Shown here: piece by piece, positions 27,982 through 39,676 of the stretch
Layout of the letters: each line of letters opens with the position of its first letter
Position numbering within the stretch: the first letter of the stretch is position 1
Source of the DNA: Paralvinella palmiformis
Lineage: Eukaryota; Annelida; Polychaeta; Terebellida; Alvinellidae
NCBI GenBank assembly: GCA_025642065.1
Contig: JAODUP010000130.1
Coordinates: 363,501 to 427,500, forward strand
Reading direction: 5' to 3'
DNA length: 64,000 nt
Program-made: the position numbers and the translations under genes
The notes under the pieces: model-generated
What the model was told of the DNA's origin: nothing
What the model saw: the letters and a program-made list of their open reading frames with translations, nothing else
Databases searched by the model: none

Positions 27982-29155
27982 CCACTGGTGTCAGCTTGCT
28001 CAATACACACTCCAGGACACCACTCGTCCTCAATAAACATCTATATCAAGTTTTGTTTATAAAAATAATATCACTAAGTCGGGGCGAATAAATTATAATA
28101 ATTACACACGATACAATTATAAGGTGGGAAATGTCAAAAGGCGTTTAAAAGAACTGAGATGAAACACGATTCGTTAAGGTCAGCCACAGTTCCGATAGGT
28201 TATGGTCTCAACTGAGCATTAACACTAATATATTAGACCCACGACTCGTATTACACTCTGTAGGCTAATGCCGCTTGAACTATAGACTATATGTAATTAG
28301 CCGATATAAGTGTTCTAGCTGCCACTGAAGTTGCTGTCAACAAAACGGCAGGCTTCACCGATTTGACAAACATCATCATCGTAGAGTCATAATTTAAGTT
28401 GAATTATGCAGACCAAATTGTATCCCCGTAAATTGTTCTGCGTACCACACGCGTAGCAGTAAAATTATTCCACCGGGCTGTTATATTTGTAATAGTTTCT
28501 CGGTCCCCACGGGAGTGCACATTAAGTATTGTTCGCCGTTGAGCGCATCATTATCAAATGTTGTTACCGATGCAAACACTGATTTAGACAGCTGGACGGA
28601 CAGACGGGCAGGCTGAGGCACACGTCCATCGGCCCTCACACGGACGCACACAGCTGCGCGCATACATACGTGTACGGTCTGATATAGCGGAATAGGAAAC
28701 ATTTTGGGGTCAGCACGCGCCGCTTTACGGCTGTGCCACAAGATCACCAAGTGTATAGCTGCCGTATAGGTGTGTGTATATATAGATATATTGATTGGTT
28801 CCGGCATAGAACAAACAACGTCATCTGCCCGAACCCGTAAACCCAATAGAGTTGGTCGGTTAATTTTATGAATCAATTGCTGCTGGCATTCACCAGATAT
28901 GACATATGTTGAGAATACACACAAACAGGCTGTCACAAAGTTGATATTACTCCGTTGACACATTAGTAAATAGAGGTTTTTGCTAAGCCGAAATAACCTT
29001 CCATGAAACACCCAATTTACGTATCCAAATGCGTACCATCAAAAATTAAGTTCTGATCTGTTTTACAAGCTTTTAAGCTAATTGAACGACACCCCTTAAC
29101 AATGGAGAAATAGAAATCGTATGTATTCTTGTAACATTATTTTAGTTGAAGAATA

Positions 29156-29158
<3 letters not shown>

Positions 29159-29195
<37 letters not shown>
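29159..29195. repeat. (TA)n microsatellite
   Basis: An uninterrupted TA run of about 36 bp. Confidence 0.9.
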
Positions 29196-29197
<2 letters not shown>

Positions 29198-29283
29198 TTA
29201 CTTTACGATTTAAATAAATCACATTAATTATACTATTAGGTAACATGTTTTTTCTAGTACTAATCATTTATATGTATGTCATA

Positions 29284-29338
29284 GCTGAAGGATGTTTCAT
29301 CTTTCATCTCACCTCATTAAAAGTGGTCGTTCTACGAC
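29284..29338 (+). mobile_element. SINE-A body remnant
   Basis: Only the middle of the SINE-A body survives (GAAGGATGTTTCATCTTTCA, CTCATTAAAAGTGGTCGTTC). There is no tRNA-like head. Confidence 0.45.
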
Positions 29339-29976
29339 AATATTTGGGTTTTTCATCTATATGATACAAAGTACTGTTATCAGATTCACATAGTATGTTG
29401 CAACGACATCTTACTAGGTCAACTGATCAGCTATACTCTAACATAGCATTGGTATCGGAGGAAGGGCTCGATCAATTTTTAACAGCCTGTTGTAACATGT
29501 CGGCGATGAAAGATCGAACTGGGTTTCGAGCCGAGCGATGGACCCAAGTTATTCCACGGGAATCGAGCCTCTGAGAGAGACGTCTAAAACTTCTTTCATT
29601 TATCATCTGAGAAGCAACAACTTATTCTGGCTGTTATAGAACGACGGTGTCCGGTGAGTTACGGCTACGCGTGTACACAATGTCTTCAACGTACCATGGC
29701 AACGGCTTCGTAATATAACATTAATTATTTAATTAGCATTTCGATCAACGCTGGCTGTGCTCGCATCCGAAGCGATACAGGTTGCTGTCGTTTTGATTTG
29801 ATGTATTTACCTTTCTTAGCCAACCTAAAACACTTGTAATGAGCCGGTCTATTCGGGGATTGTACGAGACGGCCATTTCTAGCTAGTCCGTCCATCGGTT
29901 GCGCTGATATTTATTTATTTTTGGTGGTAAATTCCAGAGGAGAATTGGGCTGTCGGGGCCCCGGCCGGTAGACCAG

Positions 29977-31373
29977 ATGGTTTTGATTGCGGTTTGTCTC
30001 CTCTTCTGGTTGGGAATTGGTCTTCCATGCGGCGTCGAAGGAGAATTCGTAGAATGTAAGTAATCCAGAGGCACTACATGCATAGCTGGCTTAGATTAAT
30101 AACCTGTACACTTATTATCGTCAGTGGATAACGTATTGTAAATAATAACATATGAAATGATCGCTTTGGAATTTATTTGATTGGTTATCTTGTTATTTTA
30201 TAACTCGCTTCCAGTGTCCGACGTCAGAATTGAATGCGACCCAAGTGGTGTGCAGATCGTTATTAACAGTACGGCTCTGGAAGAAGCTATTCCGAACTTG
30301 GATCCAAGTACGCTGAGGGTGGGACAGGGACCGTGGCTGTCAGAATGCATTCCAGATGAGGCCGAACAGGCGTCGGCTGCCAAAGATTTTAACACGTTCA
30401 AATTCGGTTATGGAGACTGCCATCCAACTATAACAGAGGTGAGTAAGCTTAGTTTCACTGGACTGATTGATTGTTGTTATCGAGATCTGATCGTACAGAG
30501 AAGGCCATGTCGTGGTCAAGTTGAGCTGTTTTGTCGGCGAGTGAAAATTAATTATATGGCTGGATTAGTATTACAGATCTTACCATCCTTCTCAGTTGGA
30601 CAGTATTCTCTTCTGAATATTACAACATACTCATTAGCAAAACCCGCATTTCAGATCTGTTTTGAATGTCGTAAATAAAATTAATCTTCTGAAATCTCCC
30701 ATTATAAGATTATAAATCTCTCATTGCATGTACTGAAGCAATATATATAAATAGTTTATCGGTGTTATTATATGAAATCGCTTCAATAATTCCAAGCCTA
30801 ACTGGGTGATTATTTTAAACACTCGTAAACAAATAGTATTTGAAAATCATGGTTTATGTTGCGTTGTGTTTAACGTCACAATCAGGATGTTTACCGTCTA
30901 ATTTTATGCATGGCAGACGATAGACGTAAATGAGTGGGCGGCAGATAGACAACGATGACTAGTAATCGATACCTAGTCACTCACGATCGCAGGTCACTGA
31001 CTAGCTAACCATTAGTTAATCTCTATCAGAAGCGATATAGAAATAGGCGGCTTCGATTTTTTGTATATTGGAAAATGTGCCTATTAAAATGTCAGTGGGC
31101 CGGAAGTGCGCAGGGAAACAAAACCGGAAGTATAAAAGATATACGTAACGATCAACAGTTGGATAGCCGTTGATTATTTTGTAATCTGTCTGAGAGACTC
31201 CCACATCTGTCCAGTTTTGAGTGTAATTTTTTTGTTTTGTTAATTTTTCGACAATGACTTTTCGATTGGTTCAACATTTGATAGTACAATAATAAATAAC
31301 GGCGTTACATGGTGGACAAAGTCAGGCTGTAAACTATGATGTAGCGCTTTACGTTTTATCACAGAGCATATGA

Positions 31374-31405
<32 letters not shown>

Positions 31406-31917
31406 CATATTTGTATTTATGCTTAAATAGGAGTTTCGCGCATTGCGTGCGCGCGCGCGTATGTGCGTGTTTTAGTAATGGATGATAAGGAATTGTCAAA
31501 ATGAATCTCACAGATCATGAATACAGCAATCGGACTATTAGTAAAGGGATTCAATTCTTACAACATACCTAATGTAAATAGCTAACATCTATTTTGCCAA
31601 TGTCTACAAAGGCTACCATTTTAAAAAGTACAAATGGCGGGAGAGGACACTTTTAAAAACTAGCATCGTAGTAAGCAATTAAAAATTACATTTTACTATA
31701 AAGGTAACATTAATTATGGTTCGGTGATGTTTGGAGCGTGTTTAACGCTATAGATTAAGCGATGCTAAACCTGTTATATAAACAATAAGGTTAGGAACTG
31801 ATATTATTGTGATTTTTATCAAGCAGAGGCTAAAACTGGCTTAATTGAATGTTATGCATAGACTGGTTAAATTTGAACTCGGGAAACGCGAGTTTACCTT
31901 AATTAACTCTTAAAGTG

Positions 31918-32013
<96 letters not shown>

Positions 32014-32841
32014 TTGTTCAGTAAAGATGATTGATGATGATTGATGTTTAACGGCCACTTTTGTGCACAAGGTAGGCTAAATGGGCCGAGCGACCTTCAA
32101 AGGTAATGAAGCGAGATTCGAACACGGGTGGTAGTGATCTGTGGTCCGACACGCTACCGCTAGACCACGGAGGCACCCCAGTAAAGACATACAGGGCAGC
32201 GCAAATGAGTTCAAAGCCACTTCTCAAAATGCCAGCCATTTATGCCAACTCCGAAACTGGACATATTTCTATCGCATTAAGAGCTGTACATAGTCCCCCT
32301 GGAATCAGTTAAAAGCAAATCCGCACAAACACTACAAAAGAGTAGGCAAAACATACTCATTTATTTACTGGTATTGTCTCATATCAATATGTTAATTCTT
32401 CTTAGAAATCCAGATGATACCTTTTTCTTACAAAGAACCGAAGTATAAGGCGTCCTCAAATAGAAGAAAATTAACCGGTCCTACTGTGCCACATGCGTAT
32501 TTTAATATTTACCGGAGAGAGAAAAATTTAATGAGCGTATAACGATATATATCTAGTAGATGCTACAGTATGATTGTCACAAACATGTTGAAACCACAAT
32601 CATGGAGCAAAAGTATAGGTTAGATTCTAAGTTGACATTAACAGAAGACAATTCCTTTGTGATAACCTATCGAAACCCGCAACACACACAGCAGGCGTTC
32701 TATATACATGTATAAACCAAGCGAGTTTGATATTAGATTAGCCATCAATATTTTTGCTTTGTCTCGTATAATATTTTTAGAAAATGGCTCTCAGACGGTG
32801 TAGATTCAAAATGATAAGTTCTCATATAAATCAGAATTTGG

Positions 32842-32874
<33 letters not shown>

Positions 32875-32907
32875 GTGTGTGTGTGTGTGTGTGTGCTCAA
32901 ATGCACA

Positions 32908-32956
<49 letters not shown>

Positions 32957-32984
32957 TAAGTATACAGTGATAGGTGTGGTAGGT

Positions 32985-33047
<63 letters not shown>

Positions 33048-36000
33048 GTCAGAGCCTGTCCTGAAGCAGCATTAACGGAAGAACATTTATGAACACTTCA
33101 TATACATAATTTTTTTCAGATTCTATTGAAACATTGGTGAGGGACACAAGCTATTTGAGAAACAACAAATATACAAACGTATTAAATTAATTGTGAAATT
33201 TTATCATAATACAAAACAGAACTTTTGAAAAGCAAAACAACAGAGTTATTTGCACCTGCGCTGTTTTGTTTTGAGTCCGTTTCCATCAATACCTAGTGTA
33301 TCCAATTATGAATTTCATTAACAAATGTCATATCGAGTCTATTACTGGCGGCAACCATATATCGCATAAATATCCTATCGTATTGCTTGTAATATCCATT
33401 GACATTCAAACAGATAGATGGCTGTAATTTAGATGAGGTCATTTATCAAGTCTCCGTCATCTTTTTGGGTGATTTACTATAACTCCACGGAATGATTGTT
33501 TTCTCAAATGGCGTCATCCGGAAGTAGATGCACACTACTACAGCCAATGTGGAATAGCTGTCAAAGTTCGGGATATATTTAAACGGTGATAAGGTGTATT
33601 TAATAAAGCGTCCTTACTAAGAGGGGCCATTAAAGGGCGCTGTACAATGATACCCCAAATAATACGTCTGTAAAAGCCTAATAAGGGATTTGAACGATAA
33701 TCATTATCTAGCTGTGAAAGCAAACTTGAACGAGTCCGTTTTCAGGACAGATTTAAACTTTTTAATTTGAATACACGCGATAAAGATACTGATGATTTAA
33801 TACATTTCCACATCTTTGATCGTGCATATGCCTACTCATGAACTTCCATACGAAGACAAAAAAGACACTAATCGCTAGAATCAAAGACAGTATATATAGT
33901 TTTGAATACATTGCGTTGTATCGGGTACCATTGCCATGGTGAAAGCCAACCGAAGTTTTCCTGTCTACGCGCATAATCCCAACCTTAGCCCTAATCTTAA
34001 CCCTAGCCGTGTACTCCTGACCAACTTTGACATTATAATTCTGACAGGTCTGATGGACCTGTCAGAATTCGAATTCCAAATTGGGTCAGGAGTACTAACC
34101 CGAACCCGAACACATACAAATGGAGAGCACTTATTGTTTATGCCTTTGCCATCATGTAATGTCTCCCAGGAACCATAACGGAAATACCAAATGACGCAAC
34201 CCAAGCTTACATAAACCCCAAAACAGCCGTCTGCTATCAACAACAACCCAATACATTTTATTATTTATACGACAAGTGACCTTTCCGAAAGAGGTAATAG
34301 CATAACATACTGCCGGCATAAATACTGTATTTATGTAACCTAGATTCGTGTACTAAATTCTATTTAAAAACATCACCGATGGAAACATTCACATAAAAAT
34401 TAAACTACTGAAACTAGGTATAATTTTATTTAATGTTTTATCTTTGCTAATGTTGCAAAATGACATCAAATGTCCTTAGCCCTCTCATCAACGTAACAGC
34501 AGTTCTTAATTAGTAATGTTATTCAATAGTCATAATAACCAACATTATATAGATATGAGACGTTCGCTTGTTTGTGTTCTGTATGGGGAATGACCTTTGC
34601 TACTAATCGGGTGCAAAATTGCATAATTATTTTTCTTGTGCTGATAACATATCAACTACGAGCTTGACTCTCCGTGGTTTTAGAAGTTTTGTACGTGGAC
34701 GTTTATTCAATAAAGTCTATCTGTTTTATGTGAGGATGAGGAAGTGGGATATAACCTAGGAGAAAGTCCTCCTCAAAATCTCGAAGTATTCCACGATTAT
34801 TAAAAGAGGAAAACACATAGAAGGATCTGTAACTGGACGACAGCGACTTGATACTGATGAACAGAGATAAACCAAAATTATTGTTAATGTTATTGGCACA
34901 GACGTTTACTATGGAATCGGCGCGGCTTTGTTTTGCTTTCGTTATTGTTTATTTTCACTTTTATAGATGACATGACCGATAATACATAATTGCGAACACT
35001 TTCAAATAAATTTATAATTGATTCATGTTTTAAATATAGCAAGTTGCAGACCTGAAAAGTGTCCGTTGGGCTAATAATTTGTTTGCACAAAATTCTCGAA
35101 AAGTTTTATATAGATTTCTTCATATTACTATTGATCGCAAAGATAAATATTGTATTCGGTATTAAATGTCAACTATGTATATAGAGCAAATAACAATACA
35201 TGAAGAAAGTTTGCCCTCGGGTTGCGTTTTATTTTACGATATTGCCAAAATGATCTATCAAAAACTTCAGAATGTCGATGTTAGAGAGTTAAATAATGGC
35301 CGGATGTAAAGCTGGCTGCTAGGTGTCTAATTTTCAGTCTAGAGATTATGTCAGTAAAAGCTATAGCTATAATATTTTTATGTAACTCATAGAAATATTA
35401 TAATAATATTACAATAATATGTTTTGGCTACAATAATTAGTAATTTCAGAACTAAGCTTATTTGAATTTTGTTGTTTTTTCATGAAGATATAATTATGTC
35501 TGTTCCACATCTCTTTATATTTAAATTTGTCATGAATGTTTTAATGTTATGTTAAGGAGGGATGCATTATATGAGCAATGCTTCAAGCAGCCTCCTTTTC
35601 GTTTGCTTTCATTAAAATGGTGTATTACGAATGTTGAAATAAACAATTTGAATTGAATATTAAAATCCATCGTGATTTGCAACGATCATATCGGATTTTA
35701 TTATCTAATTCACATATTGTATATGTAACGATGGGGGCCTCCGTGGTCTAATTGGTAACGCGTTGGACCACATATCAGTACCACCCGTGTTCGAATCTCG
35801 GCGTGGGCATATCTGAAGGGTGTTTCATCTTTGACTTCGCTTCATTACCTTTGGAAGTCGCCCGGCCCATTTAGCCTACCGTGTGCACAGAAGTGACCGT
35901 AAAACATCAATCATCGTATATGTAACGTTAACAAAATGTCGATAACCTAGTCAAGATTATGCTGTCTGTTATTAATGTTAGATTTTTCTTCTAATCAAGT

Positions 36001-36522
36001 TGACAGATACACAGCTACGTTTAGAGTATGAGATAATTGGAGAGAAACGACAACCGGAAGATGGCGCAGTTGGTGGAACCAAAGTGTCTTGTTTTGTGCC
36101 AAAAGACGGCTTAATTCGTGCGAAAATATCAGACAATACGAAGTTAGTAGCTTGTAATTGACGTTTTTTTTCCCACTTTGTGTCGTTTACTTCTGTTAGT
36201 TGGTGAGAAGGAAACGTTTTTTTTCTCACTTTGTGTTGTTTACTTCTGTACTAGTTGGTGAGAAGGAAACTTTAGTTTACTATCTGTTTACAATAATCAG
36301 TTAATTGCTGAGATGATGGAAGTCATGATGGGCTATTTTGATGTTGATTCCAGCATATATGATTACGTCGGGACACCGGAAGGTCAAGTAGAATTTGGAA
36401 TAACGATCTACAAGGATTCGTTTATGTCAGCACCAATTGAGAGTGAACAAGAGATACCGGTAGGTTATTCAGTATTATAGAATTAGGGCTCTTTTTAATT
36501 TACATGAGTGATAGAGGGGTGT

Positions 36523-36605
<83 letters not shown>

Positions 36606-37290
36606 AATTACTATACTCATAAATTTACAGCTTGGTTTGCCATTGTGGGTGGAAATAAAGATGAACACGACCAGTCCGGCCGAAATGTATGTCAGAGATT
36701 GTTGGGCAACTCCATCCCCTTCTAAGTCCACGGACCAGCCGGAACACATCTTCATCAGGAATGGGTATGACGTTTTTACCGTAGAATGGCACAGCTAGTT
36801 GATTACATGTTTCGATTATAAGTCGCCGCATCTGCGTTTTCTGACAATAAGCCGTACTTGTAAACTCCTACGCCTCCTACATGATTGATATACGCCATTT
36901 CTTTTCTCATAGTATAATTGGTGAAGATGATGAGACGTTTTCTCCAGTTGATGACGTAATTACAGCCACATCATATGGATTTTCCTTCGATTCATTTATG
37001 TTTCGCGGATCGGGAAGTCGTGTTTACATAAAATGTAATATTCACGTTTGTGAATTTGAAGATATAAAAAACAACCGAGACGCTTGTTCTATTCCTGTAA
37101 GTAAATACATTATGATGATAAAAATAATAAAAATTAATATTATTATCATCATCATCACCATCATCTTTATTATTATCATCATCATCATCATTGTACCAGT
37201 TATGTGGACAAAATATGTCTTCCATGGTTCATGCATATCATTAATTCTTTAATATACTTGTGTAATCCATAATCCAGCACACACACACAC

Positions 37291-37330
<40 letters not shown>

Positions 37331-38185
37331 TAAATTGTGTTCCAGAAATATCCTGAATTTGAAATAACTGGCAGAGACAGTGAAGAATTGGGTTCTGGAT
37401 CTGGCTCCGGATATGGCCGTAATTTACTACGTGAACTAACGGACGGTGATGAGCCAACGGAGGACGGAGATAACAATGAAGATGGTGATGATGATGCGGA
37501 TGAGAATTCAGATGAGGAAAATGACGCAGAAAGGGTAGAGAAAGTCTTTCCATCTTTCTTCGTCATGCTCTCCTTTAAAGTGAAACACTTAGAGAGGAAG
37601 AGGAGATCTGCCGGCTCTTATCGTATATATCCCAGACGTAAGTGAATAGGTTTAGTTTAGTTCAATTACTGATATTCTTGCGTTTATCACGACAAACAAA
37701 CGTCTTGTATTGATATTACTACTACTACTACTACTATTACTACTACTACTACTACTTCTACTACTTCTACTACTATTACTACTACTACTACTATTTATTA
37801 CTACTACTACTACTACTATCACTACTACTACTACTACTACTCTACAAGATGGTAATAATAATAATAATTAAAAAATAACAATACGTATTATTAGTATTAT
37901 TACTACTCCTTCTAGTACTTCTACTACAACAACTTCTACTACAACTACCACTAATACTACCTCTACAAATACAACTACTATGACTATGATTTTACTACGA
38001 TCATTATATATGAGCTCATCCTCGTTTCAGATACTGTTTTCAACAATCTCCGGAGTGGCATCACCTTGGGTATCATAATTGCTTCTACAGCCATGATCAG
38101 CGCTTGTGCCATATTACTTCCGCTTCACCTCTCCGGAGAGAAAGTTCGCTGTCTGCACGTAAAACCTATGAAACGGACTATATAA
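29977..38185 (+). CDS. Zona pellucida (ZP) domain transmembrane protein, complete (eight exons)
   Basis: Exons: 29977-30055, 30215-30438, 36000-36146, 36301-36459, 36631-36764, 36913-37096, 37346-37637, 38031-38185. All have GT-AG boundaries and matching phases; 1374 nt encode 457 residues. Residues 1-22 form a signal peptide. ZP-N has the four canonical cysteines (34, 71, 95, 132). ZP-C starts around 180 and contains the hallmark CWATPSPSK at 227. An acidic Asp/Glu run lies at 342-369, then a hydrophobic patch [11 protein letters not shown] (376-386), a furin-type site RKRRSA (393-398), a transmembrane segment at about 416-438 and a short basic tail. In known ZP proteins furin cleavage releases the module for polymerisation into extracellular filaments, such as egg coats or epithelial matrices; which applies here is not visible. 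The start of exon 4 could instead be 36323 (in frame, eight residues shorter); 36301 has the better upstream tract. It is small, with no extra ZP-N, EGF or other modules. Confidence 0.92.
31921..32010. repeat. Compound (TA)n(GA)n microsatellite
   Basis: A TA run of over 50 bp is followed by ~34 bp of GA, directly beside a SINE-A tail. Confidence 0.95.
32027..32176 (-). mobile_element. SINE-A copy with internal deletion
   Basis: The head and tail parts are well preserved (ATTCGAACACGGGTGGTAGT, TGGTCTAGCGGTAGCG in minus). About 35 bp of the body between AATGAAGCGA and GATTCGAAC, present in other copies, is missing. Confidence 0.9.
32845..33045. repeat. Compound (CT)n(GT)n(TA)n microsatellite cluster
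   Basis: CT, then GT, then two long TA runs (about 32912-32952 and 32988-33045) are separated by short unique sequence. Confidence 0.95.
33978..34008. repeat. Degenerate telomere-like (CCCTAA)n tract
   Basis: CCTTAGCCCTAATCTTAACC and the following CCTAGCC are imperfect copies of the metazoan telomere unit. They directly precede a palindrome. Confidence 0.6.
34011..34095. repeat. 85-bp imperfect palindrome
   Basis: The left arm starts GTACTCCTGACC and ends CTGACAGGTC. The right arm starts GACCTGTCAG and ends GGGTCAGGAGTAC. The loop is about 5 bp (34051-34055). The arms are perfectly complementary at both ends and imperfect in the middle. It could form a long hairpin. Confidence 0.85.
35734..35916 (+). 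mobile_element. SINE-A copy
   Basis: It has the head GGCCTCCGTGGTCTAATTGG, B box GTGTTCGAATCTC, the body and an ATCAATCATC tail. It lies 84 bp upstream of ZP-protein exon 3. Confidence 0.92.
36158..36270. repeat. Tandem duplication of ~55 bp filling ZP-protein intron 3
   Basis: Two near-identical copies of a block running CACTTTGTGT, GTTTACTTCTGT, TTGGTGAGAAGGAAAC lie head to tail. They make up most of the 154-bp intron between exons 3 and 4. Confidence 0.85.
36524..36603. repeat. Compound (GT)n(GA)n microsatellite
   Basis: About 44 bp of GT then ~34 bp of GA, inside the short ZP-protein intron 4 and ending ~27 bp before the exon 5 acceptor. Confidence 0.95.
37294..37328. repeat. (TA)n microsatellite before ZP-protein exon 7
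   Basis: A TA run follows a short (CA)n run and ends 17 bp before exon 7. Confidence 0.9.
37709..37990. repeat. (ACT)n-type trinucleotide tract
   Basis: Nearly 280 bp is dominated by ACT/TACT units with ATA and CTT interruptions, filling most of the last ZP-protein intron. Confidence 0.9.
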
Positions 38186-39184
38186 AACGGTCACCTGTCG
38201 GAACGTGGCCATCGAAAGAGGACCAACTCGATCCTGGAACGAAATTGTAATAAGGCCGGATCAACATGTACCAGGTTGCGTCGTGTGCTACGCGATTTTC
38301 CTCCGCAATTATTACTCGTTGGGCGACCCTGTAGTCAGTATCAAGCATTATTTTAATAGCCATACATCCATCTCTCGGTCAGCGATGTTTATCGAACAGA
38401 AGAAAATGGCTGGAGCTGATTCAGTTACATCCCAGTGGATTATTTCTGTCTTTGTGGCTCCCTTGTCCAAAATCGAAACCTTAATGTTGTTGTGATGAAA
38501 CTCGAAGTTGGCGACTAAGTATGACGATATATAATTAGTTAAAACAGAAGGGACACTTAACACGATGAATGATGTCACGTACCTGCAGAAATCAGATTTT
38601 AGTCGGTTACTTCGGCAGCCACTGGGTTATTAGTTACTGTTTTATTTATGTGTATCAGTTTAATTCAAGGGGTTGCTCTTAATTGCTTTGAAACTGCACG
38701 AACGCATTTTATCTAGTGTTATTCCGAAACTTATAGAACTTGGAGTCATGGATACAACGGCATTGTGCGAGTGTGTATGTGTATGTATGTATGTGTGTGT
38801 GTGTGTGTCGTGCCAGAAAAACGCCTGAAGTAAAATGTGTTCATTCGGTTTTAAAGAAAGTTTTAACTGCAGAAAATTGTTATAACGTTCTGTTGATAAT
38901 ATTAAATAAATTACTGTTTTTGTTCTTGAGACGTGTAGAGTTTATATAGAGTTTTAGACTGACACCTTTATTTACATGTTATACGTCATTGCTAGCTGAG
39001 ATGAAATGGCTAAATGATATTTCATTCTTTGGTTATTTTAGATTAATATTAATATGTAAGCGTAATTCGTCGTCTTACAGTAATATGTTTAATTCCTAAC
39101 ATTGCTTTCTTTCTTTGATAGCAGATAAATAACGAACCTTAATTAATATAGTATGCAAGTATCAACTTGTACACTATGGGCAGG

Positions 39185-39229
<45 letters not shown>

Positions 39230-39676
39230 GCAACAATATTTAAAATAATTCTAATAAGCGTTGGTCACTTGGTGATCTATTTTAAAGTAGGGATTTATGT
39301 TTGAAGACATGGATTACAATATAGGTTTATGATTATCTATAATAATAATAATAATAATGGCCAGGTTATTTTACGTGGCTGGCTAGCTAAAATGAGCGAT
39401 GATTATATGGTTGTTGAACCGAGATACTATAAATCAGTGGCCAAACGCGCTACCAGTTAGGCTATGGAGCTAGGTCGCTAGAACTAATGTTAGATGGCCG
39501 TCTACAAATATCATGTCGTCTTAAACAGACATCAAGAATCAGGTTAGCGGTGATAAAATGGTACTCGGATGACGGCAATTTAAATCTGTACGATTTTGTT
39601 ATATATGTAGCATACAAGGAATACTATTTTGCCACGAGTGCAATTTCATCATACTCCAACTACGTCATCTTTTCAC
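38186..39676. other. Downstream of the ZP-protein gene: 3' UTR and repeats
   Basis: The first ~700 bp probably include the 3' UTR; open frames here such as 38205-38495 have no recognisable domain. A (TA)n tract lies at 39187-39226. On the minus strand at 39360-39478 is a tRNA-like sequence (CATAGCCTAACTGGTAGCGC, then CTCGGTTCAAC), probably the remnant of another SINE family. Confidence 0.5.
38905..38910 (+). terminator. Possible polyadenylation signal of the ZP-protein gene
   Basis: An AATAAA hexamer ~720 bp after the stop codon, in AT-rich sequence. Position is plausible but nothing else confirms it. Confidence 0.3.

Larger units (their letters stand above)
25106..29976. other. Intergenic region between divergent NAPRT and ZP-protein genes
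   Basis: About 4.9 kb separates the two start codons, so both promoters should lie here, but I see no clear TATA box or other defined site. It holds one SINE-B, one diverged and one partial SINE-A, and compound (CT)n/(TA)n tracts. The 28481-29011 segment is less AT-rich and carries a 176-codon open frame on the minus strand without recognisable features; I do not call it a gene. Confidence 0.6.
30439..35999 (+). other. ZP-protein intron 2 (5.6 kb)
   Basis: This intron lies between the third ZP-N cysteine exon and the exon with the fourth. It holds two SINE-A copies, large compound microsatellites at 31921-32010 and 32845-33045, and a palindrome with telomere-like flank near 34 kb. The 30439-31910 and 34250-35730 parts show nothing recognisable. 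Reading through the exon 2 donor gives an open frame to 30678 that shows no ZP character; I regard it as intronic. Confidence 0.75.

Noticed and set aside
28481..29011. 176-codon open frame on the minus strand, one of the longest in the window
   Set aside because: No domain, no conserved-looking motif, crosses CA/TA-rich repeats and has the composition of noncoding sequence. Length alone is not enough.
30439..30678. Read-through of ZP-protein exon 2 giving a 165-codon frame with further cysteines
   Set aside because: The donor GTGAGT at 30439 is good and the true continuation with the fourth ZP-N cysteine is at 36000 in matching phase.
36495..36798. Open frames of 86-96 codons over the GT/GA microsatellite
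   Set aside because: They are simple-repeat translation joined to ZP-protein exon 5 in sense or antisense.
36881..37252. 123-codon plus-strand open frame
   Set aside because: It is ZP-protein exon 6 plus Ile-rich translation of an ATC/ATT repeat in the following intron.
37200..37566. Minus-strand open frames of 117 and 78 codons, Ser/Pro/His-rich
   Set aside because: They are the antisense of ZP-protein exon 7, whose acidic repeat creates open frames on the other strand.
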